From assembly GCA_001799695.1 (NCBI GenBank), contig MGTY01000009.1, positions 837 to 64,836 on the forward strand: a DNA stretch of 64,000 bases, written 5' to 3'. Under the pieces are notes generated by a model. That model was not told where the DNA came from and did no database searches. It saw only the letters and a program-made list of their open reading frames with translations. Positions within the stretch are counted from its first letter, which is position 1; each line of letters starts with the position of its first letter. This document shows positions 9,181 to 18,704 of this stretch, one piece after another. The position numbers and the translations under genes were made by a program. The DNA is from Elusimicrobia bacterium GWA2_69_24. GTDB taxonomy: Bacteria > Elusimicrobiota > Elusimicrobia > UBA1565.

Positions 9181-9954
9181 ATGGCGATGGATGACAAGAA
9201 GGTCACTATCCAATTCAGTCTGTCCATAGGCCGGTCCCAGGTGTGGTGCGCCGTGGTGCTGGGCCTGCTCTGCATCCACCCGACCGACCTTGCCACCGAG
9301 AACCTGACCTTGACGACGTATTATCCTTCTCCGTACGGGGTCTACAAGACCCTGCGCTCCACGGAGGATAGTTATTTCGCCACCGGCGGCAACAATCGCA
9401 GCGGCATGGCGGTCGGGCTGACGACCATTCCGGGGATCGGGACGACGAACATCCTCAGGTTGGCCGTCAATGGCCGGTCCAATCTTAGCGGGGGAACCGT
9501 CGGGATCGGGGTCGGGATCGGCAACACGGATATTTTGCTCTCGCAGTTGGCCGTCCAAGGGGGAGTTTCCATCGGCGACAGCGTCTTCGCCAGGGCCGCG
9601 GCGCCCGCGGAGGGGCTCCAGGTCAAGGGCAGGGTCTCCATGGGTTACAACGCGCCCACTGCCTCGATGACGCCTCCCGGCGCGTCGGTGCCGGTCCAGC
9701 TGGACGTCGCTGGGTCGGTCCATGTCTCGAAATTTATTTATTTGGAAAGTGACTGTGTCGAGAGGAATTCGTCCCAGGCTGCGCCCCAATGCGCAGCCAA
9801 CGAATACGCCACCTGGGTCCCCGGGGTCTACCAGGATGGCAATATGTACAATTATCTGTCTGACTACAAGTACGGGGATGTGGGCAATGGGGGCTATGGC
9901 GAGGTGACGATAAAACCCACGAATTACAGCCGTTTCGTGTGCTGCGCGAAGTGA
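9181..9954 (+). CDS. Secreted/surface protein with TTYYPSPYGVYKTLRS motif
   Basis: N-terminal hydrophobic segment; LTTYYPSPYGVYKTLRSTEDSYFATGG; C-terminal Cys residues. Confidence 0.6.
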   Translation: MAMDDKKVTIQFSLSIGRSQVWCAVVLGLLCIHPTDLATENLTLTTYYPSPYGVYKTLRSTEDSYFATGGNNRSGMAVGLTTIPGIGTTNILRLAVNGRSNLSGGTVGIGVGIGNTDILLSQLAVQGGVSIGDSVFARAAAPAEGLQVKGRVSMGYNAPTASMTPPGASVPVQLDVAGSVHVSKFIYLESDCVERNSSQAAPQCAANEYATWVPGVYQDGNMYNYLSDYKYGDVGNGGYGEVTIKPTNYSRFVCCAK

Positions 9955-9993
9955 AGCCGGCGCGCCCCCGAATGCCGGTCCCTTCCCGTTCCA

Positions 9994-10563
9994 ATGGATA
10001 AGCGATATCTTGCCGGAGCTGTTTTGCTGTTCGTCCTGGCTGGGTGGAATATCTTCCGGAGACTTGCCGCGCCTCCGCCTCCTCCCCCGGGAAGACCCAC
10101 GGAGTTCACCGTGCCTCCCGCTCCCTCCAGCGCGGTCCCCGATGATGTCCGCCGCGCGGCCGCGGAGGCCGAGCGCCAGGCCGTGCTCCAGCGGGCCCGG
10201 CAGGCCGAGACCGTTCTCACTGAAGTCATGATGTCGGCGATCGAGGCGGACCAGGCCGCTCGGGAGGCGAAAACCCGCGAGGAGGACCGGCAGAAGCGCC
10301 TGGAAGGGGAGATGGCCTTGGAGGTCGAGTCGGCGGTCGAGGCCTCCAAGATCCGCTCCGAGCAGGAACGACTCGATCTGCAAAAAGGGGCGGAGGAGCG
10401 GGAGCTGCATCGCCGTATGGAAATGGCTCGGAAGCTGGAAGCCGGCCGGCATGAGGACGAGATGCGCAAGTATGAGGCCGGAATCCCGTACGCGAAAGAG
10501 GAGCGCAGCAACGTCGTGTTCCCTCCCCGTCGAAAGCCCAAGGATCCCGGACAGTCGCCGTAG
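9994..10563 (+). CDS. Membrane-anchored coiled-coil hypothetical protein
   Basis: N-terminal TM then long charged helix. Confidence 0.6.
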   Translation: MDKRYLAGAVLLFVLAGWNIFRRLAAPPPPPPGRPTEFTVPPAPSSAVPDDVRRAAAEAERQAVLQRARQAETVLTEVMMSAIEADQAAREAKTREEDRQKRLEGEMALEVESAVEASKIRSEQERLDLQKGAEERELHRRMEMARKLEAGRHEDEMRKYEAGIPYAKEERSNVVFPPRRKPKDPGQSP

Positions 10564-10589
10564 GAAGTCCCCGCTCGATTTCCCGCGCA

Positions 10590-10605
10590 AATGACATTTG
10601 TCATT
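10590..10605. promoter_or_regulatory. Candidate operator AATGAC-ATTT-GTCATT
   Basis: Perfect palindrome with Fnr-like 4-bp spacer; same architecture as site at 54085. Confidence 0.5.
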
Positions 10606-10674
10606 GAGAAGCATGCGCCAAGCCGTATACCATGATTCCTCCGCAGCGCGCGGAGAATCCTGCGACCCGAGGTC

Positions 10675-11319
10675 ATGCCCGCCATGGAAGCGATCCTCCT
10701 GGACCTTCAGACCGCCGTTTTTCCGCTGGAAGTCATCTACGCCGCCTGCTACGCGTTCACCGACCGGACCTACGTCCGCCTGGAAGAGCTCCCGGACTCC
10801 GGGATCCGCGTGGCGCTGGATCCGAAGAAGCCGGCGGGACCGGAGGAGCGGCGCCGGGTCGAGGGGGATTTCCGCAACGAGCTCCTGCACCATGCTCTGC
10901 GCCTCAAGGTGGCGGCGGCGAACCAGAAGCTGCGCGAATACATCGTGACCCGGGCGCTGCTCTCCTGCCAGCCGGGACGCGGCTCGGCTCCGGGCCCGGA
11001 CACGCCCACTCCTCCCGGTTCGGGCGAGATGCCGCTCACCGGCATGAACGAGGTGCGGCCTGCGCTGGACCCGATGCCGTCGGGCGGGCCGGTGCGCGAA
11101 GAGCAGAAGCCCGGGCCGGACGGAGCGCCGCGGGCGGCGGACGCGCCGCTGCACCGGCAGGACGAGGCGGGCCTGGCGGTGGAGCTGGAGGCCTTGCTGT
11201 CCGACGGCGGCGGGGAGGTCCCGCTGGGCCTGGCGGCCCCCTGGGATGAGAAGGCTCCCGCTCCCCAGAGGGCGGCGAAGCCCAAGGGCGCGGCGAAGAA
11301 GACCCGGGTGAAGCCGTGA
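10675..11319 (+). CDS. hxsD: HxsD-like His-Xaa-Ser system protein with C-terminal extension (copy 1)
   Basis: FPLEVIYAACYAFTDRTYVRLEE...FRNELLHHALRLKVAAANQKLREYIVTRAL. Confidence 0.7.
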   Translation: MPAMEAILLDLQTAVFPLEVIYAACYAFTDRTYVRLEELPDSGIRVALDPKKPAGPEERRRVEGDFRNELLHHALRLKVAAANQKLREYIVTRALLSCQPGRGSAPGPDTPTPPGSGEMPLTGMNEVRPALDPMPSGGPVREEQKPGPDGAPRAADAPLHRQDEAGLAVELEALLSDGGGEVPLGLAAPWDEKAPAPQRAAKPKGAAKKTRVKP

Positions 11320-11516
11320 CGCTCCGCATCAGTTCCCGTCTCTATTCCGAGGGGGGGGTCCGGGCGGCCATGGAGCATTTCTCGGGCTGCGCCCGCTTCC
11401 GCCTCCGGCGTTCTCCCGGCGCCTTCCGGATCGACATCGCGGGAGTTTCGGGGGGGCAGCGCCGCTCCCTGCCCGGCGAGTTCCTGAACCTCGCGCTCCT
11501 GGCCGGGAGGAAGTGA
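11316..11516 (+). CDS. Mini HxsD-like protein (66 aa)
   Basis: LRISSRLYSEGGVRAAMEHFSGCARFRLRR...PGEFLNLALL; paralog of 20247-20447; coupled start/stop. Confidence 0.6.
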   Translation: MTLRISSRLYSEGGVRAAMEHFSGCARFRLRRSPGAFRIDIAGVSGGQRRSLPGEFLNLALLAGRK

Positions 11517-12973
11517 TGACCACCTCTCTCGCCGTTCCGCCGTTGGACACGGGCAAGGCCGGGTTCTTCCGGTTCCGCAGGCTCGGCAAGAAGGTCCTGC
11601 TGACCAACGACGTGGGCCGATTCGCCCTGCTGACCCCCGCGGGGTTCCAGAAGTTCACCCAGGGGAAGCTGCGGCCGGAGGACGCGCTTCATAAGGAGCT
11701 CCGCGAGAAGGGCTTCATCCGCGATTTCACGGATTTCGAACAGATGATCGAGCGCTGGCGGAGCTCGCATTCCTTCCTCTGGCAGGGCCCCAGCCTGCAC
11801 ATCGTGGTGGTCACCCTGCGCTGCGACCACAAGTGCGTCTACTGCCAGACGAGTTCCGTGGGCATGGACGCCGCCGGCGTCGACATGAGCGAGGCCACGG
11901 CGCGGAGCGTGGTGGATACGATATTCGAGAGCCCGAGTCCCGCTCTCACCATCGAATTCCAGGGAGGGGAGCCGCTCGCGAACTGGCCGGCGGTGCGCTG
12001 CATCGTCGACTATTCGCGGGAGCAGGCCCGCCGCAAGGGCAAGACCCTCTGGCTGAATCTGGTGACCAACCTGAGCCTGATGGACGACGAGAAGCTGGAG
12101 TTCCTCCTCTCCCACGATGTGGCCATCTGCACCTCGGTCGACGGCCCGGCGTCGGTCCACGACGCGAACCGGATCGCCGTCGGGGGCGGCAGCCCCGCCG
12201 TCGTCGTGCGCTGGTGGAAGAAGATCCGCAGCCTCACCCGGGGCAAGACCTTCGGCATCGACGCCCTGATGACCACGACCCGGAAGTCCCTGTCCCACGG
12301 GAAGGAGATCGTCGACGAGTACGTGCGGCTGGACGCCCGGGGCATCTATCTGCGGCCGCTCTCCCCCTACGGGTTCGTGCGCAAGACCTGGGAGGCGGTC
12401 GGCTACGGCCCCGACGAGTTCCTGGCCTTCTACCGGGACACGCTGGATTACATCTTCGCCCTGAACCGGAAAGGGAAGAATATCTTCGAGACCACCTTCC
12501 GCATGCTGGCCACCAAGGCGCTCAAGAACGAGGATCCGAACTTCCTGGACCTGCGCTCCCCCTGCGGGGCCGGCATCGGGCAGATCGCCTACAACTACGA
12601 CGGGAGCGTCTTCACCTGCGATGAGGCCCGCATGCTGAGCCGCATGAAGGACGACGCCTTCCGCTTGGGGCATGTCGCCGACGGGTATGCGGCGATCGTC
12701 AATCACCCCACGGTGAAGGCGCTGGCGCTGGCCTCCTGCCTCGACAATCAGGCCGAATGCGCCGGCTGCGCCTACCTGCCCTACTGCGGGGCCTGCCCGG
12801 TGGAGAATTACGTCAAGCAGGGCGACCTCTTCGCCCGGACCCCCACCGGCGACCGCTGCCGGGTCTACAAGGGGATACAGGACTACTTCTTCGAGAAGAT
12901 CGGGGAGAAGGGGAGCCGCAAGATCGTGGACTCCTGGACCCGGGTGCCGACCGGCCAGCCCCAGAGGGATTGA
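11513..12973 (+). CDS. hxsB: HxsB-like radical SAM/SPASM maturase (copy 1)
   Basis: FRFRRLGKKVLLTNDVGRFALL; CDHKCVYC; C-terminal CAGCAYLPYCGACP; paralog of 20447-21919. Confidence 0.8.
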   Translation: MMTTSLAVPPLDTGKAGFFRFRRLGKKVLLTNDVGRFALLTPAGFQKFTQGKLRPEDALHKELREKGFIRDFTDFEQMIERWRSSHSFLWQGPSLHIVVVTLRCDHKCVYCQTSSVGMDAAGVDMSEATARSVVDTIFESPSPALTIEFQGGEPLANWPAVRCIVDYSREQARRKGKTLWLNLVTNLSLMDDEKLEFLLSHDVAICTSVDGPASVHDANRIAVGGGSPAVVVRWWKKIRSLTRGKTFGIDALMTTTRKSLSHGKEIVDEYVRLDARGIYLRPLSPYGFVRKTWEAVGYGPDEFLAFYRDTLDYIFALNRKGKNIFETTFRMLATKALKNEDPNFLDLRSPCGAGIGQIAYNYDGSVFTCDEARMLSRMKDDAFRLGHVADGYAAIVNHPTVKALALASCLDNQAECAGCAYLPYCGACPVENYVKQGDLFARTPTGDRCRVYKGIQDYFFEKIGEKGSRKIVDSWTRVPTGQPQRD

Positions 12974-12982
12974 CGCGCTGCG

Positions 12983-13882
12983 ATGGGCCGCGACGCGCCG
13001 CCATTGATCCTGACGCTGACCCGGGCCTGCAACCTCCGCTGCGGGTTCTGCCCGCTGTCGCTGGGAAAGACGACGATGCGGCAGGGCACCGCCGCGAAGG
13101 CGATCGCGCTGTATCTGCAGCGGCATCCCGGCCGGACGCCGCGGATCCGGTTCTTCGGCGGAGAGCCGCTGCTCCGCTTCCGCCTCCTGCGCCGCATCGT
13201 GGAAGGATTCCCCCGCCCCGCGGGCAGCCCGGAGCCGGCGTTCTCCTTTCCCACTAACGGGACCCTCGTCGACCGCGAGGTCTTGAGCTTCCTGGCCGAG
13301 CATCCCGGGGTGGAAGCGGCCGTCAGCCGGGTGCGCGACGCCCGGGCCCTGGCCGGGCTGCCGAACGTCGTCGTGACGGTCTGCGTCGCGCCGGGGCGGG
13401 AGGCCGGGATGCCCGGGCACCTGGCGGGCCTGCTGGCGGCGGGCTTCGACCGGCTCAATTTCCTTCCCGCCTTCTTCGTGCCTTGGAGCGCCGAGCAGTT
13501 GGGCGGCCTGCGGCGCTCCTTCCGGCTCGCCGCGGCGCTGCTCCGGCGCTGCCGGGACCGCGGGCGGGTGGTCCGGGTGCGCAACGTGGCCACCGCGAAC
13601 CCGGTGCCGTTATTCAACCACGGCATGGTGGTGGACTCCGACGGGGACGTCTTCCCCAGCAACGCCGTGCTCTGCGGCCCGTTCGCCCATCTCCGGGACC
13701 GGCTGCGCATGGGCAGCGTGCTCGAGCCGGCCCGGATCGACTGGGGCCGGGGCCGGGGCCTGCGCTGGGACCCCATCTTCCGGAGGGCTCTCGGGAATCA
13801 GGTCTACGACGCCACGCGGCGGGTGGACGACGCGCTGACCGAGTTCGCGGCCGAGCTCGTGCGGGGAGGGATCGGTGGCTGA
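12983..13882 (+). CDS. Radical SAM protein
   Basis: LTRACNLRCGFCPLS; RFFGGEPLLR. Confidence 0.9.
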   Translation: MGRDAPPLILTLTRACNLRCGFCPLSLGKTTMRQGTAAKAIALYLQRHPGRTPRIRFFGGEPLLRFRLLRRIVEGFPRPAGSPEPAFSFPTNGTLVDREVLSFLAEHPGVEAAVSRVRDARALAGLPNVVVTVCVAPGREAGMPGHLAGLLAAGFDRLNFLPAFFVPWSAEQLGGLRRSFRLAAALLRRCRDRGRVVRVRNVATANPVPLFNHGMVVDSDGDVFPSNAVLCGPFAHLRDRLRMGSVLEPARIDWGRGRGLRWDPIFRRALGNQVYDATRRVDDALTEFAAELVRGGIGG

Positions 13883-15017
13883 AGCCTGCGAGCCGAGGCA
13901 CTGGATCCGCCTGACCTACGCCTGCAACAACCGCTGCCTCTTCTGCCTGGACGGGGGCAACGAGCTTCCCGACGGGATGCCCCCGGAAGGGGTCCCCTTC
14001 GGGGACCTGGCGGCGGACATGGGCCGGGCGCGCGCCGCCGGGCTGCGCCGCATCGTCCTGAGCGGCGGCGAACCCACCCTGCACCCGCGCTTCCCCGACA
14101 TCGTGGGGGAGGCGTCCCGCCTGGGATTCACCCACGTGCAGGTGATCACCAACGGACGGCGCTTCTGTTATCCCGGCTTCCTGGACCGGTGCCTGCGGGA
14201 GGGCCTGCGGGAGGCCACGTTTTCGATGCACGGGCACACGGCCGCCCTCCACGACCGCCTGGTGGGGACGCCGGGGGCTTTCGTCCAGTCCCTGACCGGG
14301 CTTCTGAACGCCTTGCGGCGTCCGGAGTTGATCGTGAGCGTGGACGTCGTGCTCAACCGGCTGAACATCGAGCGCCTGGAAGAGATGCTGCGGTTCTACA
14401 TCCGCCTGGGGGTCCGGGAGTTCGACCTGCTGCAGATCATCCCTTTTGGCCGCTCTTGGGACACCTGGGGGGACCTGTGCTGCGACCTGGACGAGCACGC
14501 GGAGCGCTTCCGGGCCGCGCTGGAGCTGTCGCGGACGGTCCCGGGACTGCATCTGTGGACCAACCGGCTGGCGGCCCGGCATCTCGAGGGCTTCGAATCC
14601 CTGATCCAGGCCCCGGAGAAGATATTCGACGAGATCCGCGGGCGGGGCGCCCTGTTCCGGGAGTTCGTGGAGCGCGGGACGCCCCTGCCCTGCAAGGGGG
14701 AGCGCTGCCGCTTCTGCTTCCTGGAAGGCTACTGCGCGGACCTCGACCTCCTGCTCGCCCGCGGGTCCTTGGAGCCGGATCCCCCGCCGCCCTGCCTCCC
14801 GGGGGGGGACTCCTCCGGCGCCGGCTTCCGCCGGGAGGAGCTCAAGCCGGACTTGGAGGCGTGGACCCGCTTCTACATCGCCCGGCGCTACGGCGTGAAG
14901 GGCCGGGGCTGCGGGGGCTGTGCCCGGACCGGCCGCTGCGCGGGAGCGCCCATCGCGGCGGTACGCGCCGAGGGCTTCGCCATCCTCAAGCCGTTCTCCA
15001 AGGGGGAGCGCGGCTGA
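13875..15017 (+). CDS. Radical SAM protein with C-terminal Cys clusters
   Basis: LTYACNNRCLFCLDG; LSGGEPTLHP; CKGERCRFC. Confidence 0.92.
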   Translation: MAEACEPRHWIRLTYACNNRCLFCLDGGNELPDGMPPEGVPFGDLAADMGRARAAGLRRIVLSGGEPTLHPRFPDIVGEASRLGFTHVQVITNGRRFCYPGFLDRCLREGLREATFSMHGHTAALHDRLVGTPGAFVQSLTGLLNALRRPELIVSVDVVLNRLNIERLEEMLRFYIRLGVREFDLLQIIPFGRSWDTWGDLCCDLDEHAERFRAALELSRTVPGLHLWTNRLAARHLEGFESLIQAPEKIFDEIRGRGALFREFVERGTPLPCKGERCRFCFLEGYCADLDLLLARGSLEPDPPPPCLPGGDSSGAGFRREELKPDLEAWTRFYIARRYGVKGRGCGGCARTGRCAGAPIAAVRAEGFAILKPFSKGERG

Positions 15018-15961
15018 TGGCCGAGATCGCCTATCTTCAGCTGACCCGGGTCTGCAACCAGACCTGCCGGTTCTGCTCCAACCCCGAGACCGGGCACACC
15101 ATCCCCTTGCGCCGCGCCAAGGACTGGATCGACCGCTTCCACGAGCGCGGCTACGCGGGGCTCATCCTGACCGGAGGGGAGCCGACCCTCCATCCGGACC
15201 TGGCCAGGATCATCCGGCACGCCCGGCGCCGCGGCATCCCGCCCCGGATGATCACCAACGGACAGCGTGCCGGTGAGCCGGGTTTCCTGGAGTCCCTGCA
15301 CGAGGCCGGCCTCGACCACATGCACGTCTCCGTCTATTCGCACCGGCCCCGGGTGCAGGGCTTCCTGACCGGGAAAGCGGATTCCCTGGCCTGCATCACC
15401 CGCACCCTGGACGAGGCGCGCCGCCTCGGGATGCGCGTGGACATCAACACCGTCATCAGCCGCTACAACGCGAACCATCTCTCGGGGCTCGTGCGCTGGA
15501 TACTCAAGCAATGGCCCGGCATCCACCATTTCGTCTGGAACAACCTCGACCCCATGATGAACCGGGCGGCGAAGAATACCGACACTATCCCCAAGCTCCG
15601 GGACCTCGAGGTCGAGCTGTTCCGGGCCATGAGCCACCTGCGCGCGTCGGACCGCACCTTCCGGGTCGAGCGGGTCCCCCTGTGCTTTATGACCGATTTC
15701 GCGGAGTGCTCCACGGAGACGCGCAAGATCGTGAAGAGCGAGGGGCGGGCGATCTATTTCCTCGATGAGAAGGGCATCAAGGTGCAGGACCAGAAGGCCT
15801 TCTGGAGCTACGGGAAGGCGCCGCGCTGCTCCGTCTGCGCCCTGGAGCCGGTCTGCGCCGGGCTCTATGAGATGGACCGGTACTACAGCTCCGACGAGCT
15901 CTGTCCGGTCTTCGTCTCGCGGGAGGAACTCGTGCGCCGCATCGTCGCGAGCGACGGATGA
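15017..15961 (+). CDS. Radical SAM protein
   Basis: LTRVCNQTCRFCSNP; LTGGEPTLHP; coupled start. Confidence 0.92.
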   Translation: MAEIAYLQLTRVCNQTCRFCSNPETGHTIPLRRAKDWIDRFHERGYAGLILTGGEPTLHPDLARIIRHARRRGIPPRMITNGQRAGEPGFLESLHEAGLDHMHVSVYSHRPRVQGFLTGKADSLACITRTLDEARRLGMRVDINTVISRYNANHLSGLVRWILKQWPGIHHFVWNNLDPMMNRAAKNTDTIPKLRDLEVELFRAMSHLRASDRTFRVERVPLCFMTDFAECSTETRKIVKSEGRAIYFLDEKGIKVQDQKAFWSYGKAPRCSVCALEPVCAGLYEMDRYYSSDELCPVFVSREELVRRIVASDG

Positions 15962-17184
15962 TCCTCAACCCGTTCTTCCTGACCCTGTTCTTGTTCCTGG
16001 GCGCGGCGGCCAGCTGCGAGGACTGGCGGAAACAGCGGGTCAGCAACCGGTGGATCCTCCTCGGTCTCGGCGCCTGCGCCTTCGGGTACGGGTATCTGCT
16101 GCTCAACAGCCTGTTGGGGCACTGGAAGCTGCGCTTCCTCTTCTTGGGCGAGGTGTACCTGCCCTTCAGCTTCTATCCCCTGCTCCTGCTCCACGCGGCC
16201 CTGGTCACGGCGGCCGCCCTGTTCGCCTGGTGGATCCGCGTCTGGCCGGCGGGGGACGCCAAGCTCTACATCGTCCTCGGGCTGCTCATCGTCCTGGTGG
16301 ACCAGAACATCTTCGGCTTCCCCTGGGTCCTGTTCCTCAAGATGCTGGTCAACATCTTCGTCCCGGCCGGGATCTGGATCCTGCTCATGCTGACGGCCGC
16401 CGGGGTGCGCGCCCTGCCGCGGCTGCGGCCCGCCGGGGTCCGCCGCGAACTCACGGCCTTCTGCGAGGAAGCCCTGGTCCGGGTCATGGAGATATGGCCC
16501 TACCGGCAGGCCCTGGCGTTCTACCTCACCCACGTCTTCGCCCTCTTCGTGGGCCTGCAGCTCATCAACCACCGCCTCGCGGCGTTCGAGGTGTTCCGTA
16601 CCGGGACCGGGCCGCTCATCCTGCTTTTCTTCCTGTATTTCGTCTGGGGGCCGATCAGCCGCCTCCTCCGGCAGAGGGGGTTCGTCGCGGTCTGGGCCAT
16701 CCTCATCGTCCTGCTCTGGCTCGATCCGGAGGTCCAGGCCAACGGGCTGGGTCCGGTGCTGCAGAGCGTCTTGCGGAACATGGTGCTCTTCGGCTTCATC
16801 TTCATGACCTTCCGGTCGACGATCGCGCTCATCCTGCGGCGGCAGAGCGAGAGCCGGGTCGACATGAAGGAGCTCCGTCCGGGCATGGTGCTGTCCGACC
16901 AGGCCTGGGGCGCCCTGCGCAGATTCAGCGCCTCCTCGGACCAGCCCGCGCCGCGGCGGTACGCGGACGGCCTCTTCTCCGACGACCTGGAGCCCCTGCG
17001 CAACCTGGCGGACATGCCGAACCTGGTCATGACGGTGTACCGGAGCAGCCCTTTCGCCTTCTGGGTCTTCCTCGGGAGTCTGCTGAGCCTCGCGATCCGC
17101 AAGAACGTGATGTTCTGGCTGATACGGCTATGGGGCGACCGCCCCGGCGTGCTCGAGGCGGCGCGGGGGGCGTGGGGCCTGTGA
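15958..17184 (+). CDS. Polytopic membrane protein with A24 (prepilin peptidase-like) motifs
   Basis: CEDWRKQRVSNRWI and WPAGDAKLYIVLGLL match the two A24 Asp motifs. Confidence 0.6.
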   Translation: MILNPFFLTLFLFLGAAASCEDWRKQRVSNRWILLGLGACAFGYGYLLLNSLLGHWKLRFLFLGEVYLPFSFYPLLLLHAALVTAAALFAWWIRVWPAGDAKLYIVLGLLIVLVDQNIFGFPWVLFLKMLVNIFVPAGIWILLMLTAAGVRALPRLRPAGVRRELTAFCEEALVRVMEIWPYRQALAFYLTHVFALFVGLQLINHRLAAFEVFRTGTGPLILLFFLYFVWGPISRLLRQRGFVAVWAILIVLLWLDPEVQANGLGPVLQSVLRNMVLFGFIFMTFRSTIALILRRQSESRVDMKELRPGMVLSDQAWGALRRFSASSDQPAPRRYADGLFSDDLEPLRNLADMPNLVMTVYRSSPFAFWVFLGSLLSLAIRKNVMFWLIRLWGDRPGVLEAARGAWGL

Positions 17185-18704
17185 GGACGTGGGCCGTCAC
17201 GGGGCTCCTGACGCTCGCCGCCGCGTTCATCCTGCTGCCGCGCCTGGGCGGTCCCTTCGCCCTGGATCAGGACACCCAGCGGATATTCCTGGCCCAGCGG
17301 CCGCTGCCCGACCTGCTGCTGCATCGCGGGGGGGACAACCGCCATCCGGAGGGGTTCTACCTCGTGCTGAAGACCCTCTCGGTCTTCGGATCGGGTGAAG
17401 CGGCCTCGCGCCTGCCCGCCGCGCTGTTCGGGATCCTCTGTGTCGCGGCCCTCCACCGTTGGGCGCTCGCGCGCGTCCCGCAGGCGGAGGCGGCGGGCGC
17501 GGCGGCCTGCCTGCTGCTCAACCCGGCCTTCCTCGCCCATTCCCGGGAAGTGGGGCCCGTGACCCTCTTCCTCCTCCTGGTCATCGTCTCGACGGGGGCC
17601 TGGGAGCGGGTCCTGAAGCGGGGCGGCGCGCGGGACGGCGTCGTCTACGCGCTGTCCGCCGGGGCGATGATGCACGTGTACTATTTCGGGGCGCTGGTCC
17701 TGGCCCTGCATGCCGGAGCCCTCGCCCTGACCTGGCGGCGCTGGGAGCGCTCCCGCGCCGGGCTGGCCGCCTGGGCGGGGGCGCTCCTCGCGGCGCTTCC
17801 CGCGTGCGCCATGCTGGTCCCGGTGCTGCGGGAGGAGGGCGGGCTGCGCGCCCTGGCCGCGTCCCATCCCGGGCTCGTCTGGGGAGACCTGCCGGCCGGC
17901 GTCTTCGCCCGCGGCGCGGGGGAGCTGCTCTTCCCGGGCCCGGCCCTGACCCTGCTCCTGGCGGCGGCCGGCTTCGGCGCCTGGAAGGTCGCCCGGGGTG
18001 GAGAAGGCGGCGGCCCCAGGACCGCCGATCCCGCGCGCTGGCTGTGGCTGGGGTGGGCTCTGGCCCCGGCGCTGGGACTGGCGCTGCTCCCCTGGATGCG
18101 CATGAAGGCCTACTATTTCCTCTGGACCCTGCCCGCGGTCTCGGCCCTGGTCTGCGCGGGCGCCGGTTCGGCGGGCCGCTCCCTGATGGGCCGCGTGAAC
18201 CCGGCGCGGGCTTCCCTCGCGGCGGCGCTGCTGGTCGGCCTCGCGGCCGGGGCGGGCGCGGGGGAGTCCTGGCGCCGGCGGGCGGAGTTCTATGCCCCCG
18301 ATCCGCGGGCGGACCTGCCGCGGGTCGTCGCGCGGATCCGCGCCGAGGGCGCCGGCCGCGTCGTGGTCTTCGACCCGCATTTCCTGCACTCCCTTTTCGT
18401 GTACTATTCCGCCCGGAACCCGGGGGAGGCCCTCCGCTCCTGCCGATCCGGCGGCCTGCCCTTCGTGGAATGCCGCTACGAGGATTGGCGGGTGCTGGGG
18501 TTGACCCTGACCGCCGCTTTCGCCCCGGACTGGGGGGGACGCTCGGTCGATTTCATGAAGCGCCTCGCCTCCCAGGGTGATTTCTGGTATCTTGAAGACC
18601 CGGATTTCGTGAATCCGGAGTTCCATGAGCGCATGTCCCGGCAGTGTTCCAAGGCGGCGGAGTTCCCCAAGCACACGCTCTATCTCTGCGGGCGGGATCG
18701 CTGA
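17181..18704 (+). CDS. GT39/ArnT-like membrane glycosyltransferase
   Basis: LGGPFALDQDTQRIFLAQRPLPDLLLHRGGDNRHPEGFYLVLKTLSVFGSGEAASRLPAALFG. Confidence 0.65.
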   Translation: MRTWAVTGLLTLAAAFILLPRLGGPFALDQDTQRIFLAQRPLPDLLLHRGGDNRHPEGFYLVLKTLSVFGSGEAASRLPAALFGILCVAALHRWALARVPQAEAAGAAACLLLNPAFLAHSREVGPVTLFLLLVIVSTGAWERVLKRGGARDGVVYALSAGAMMHVYYFGALVLALHAGALALTWRRWERSRAGLAAWAGALLAALPACAMLVPVLREEGGLRALAASHPGLVWGDLPAGVFARGAGELLFPGPALTLLLAAAGFGAWKVARGGEGGGPRTADPARWLWLGWALAPALGLALLPWMRMKAYYFLWTLPAVSALVCAGAGSAGRSLMGRVNPARASLAAALLVGLAAGAGAGESWRRRAEFYAPDPRADLPRVVARIRAEGAGRVVVFDPHFLHSLFVYYSARNPGEALRSCRSGGLPFVECRYEDWRVLGLTLTAAFAPDWGGRSVDFMKRLASQGDFWYLEDPDFVNPEFHERMSRQCSKAAEFPKHTLYLCGRDR

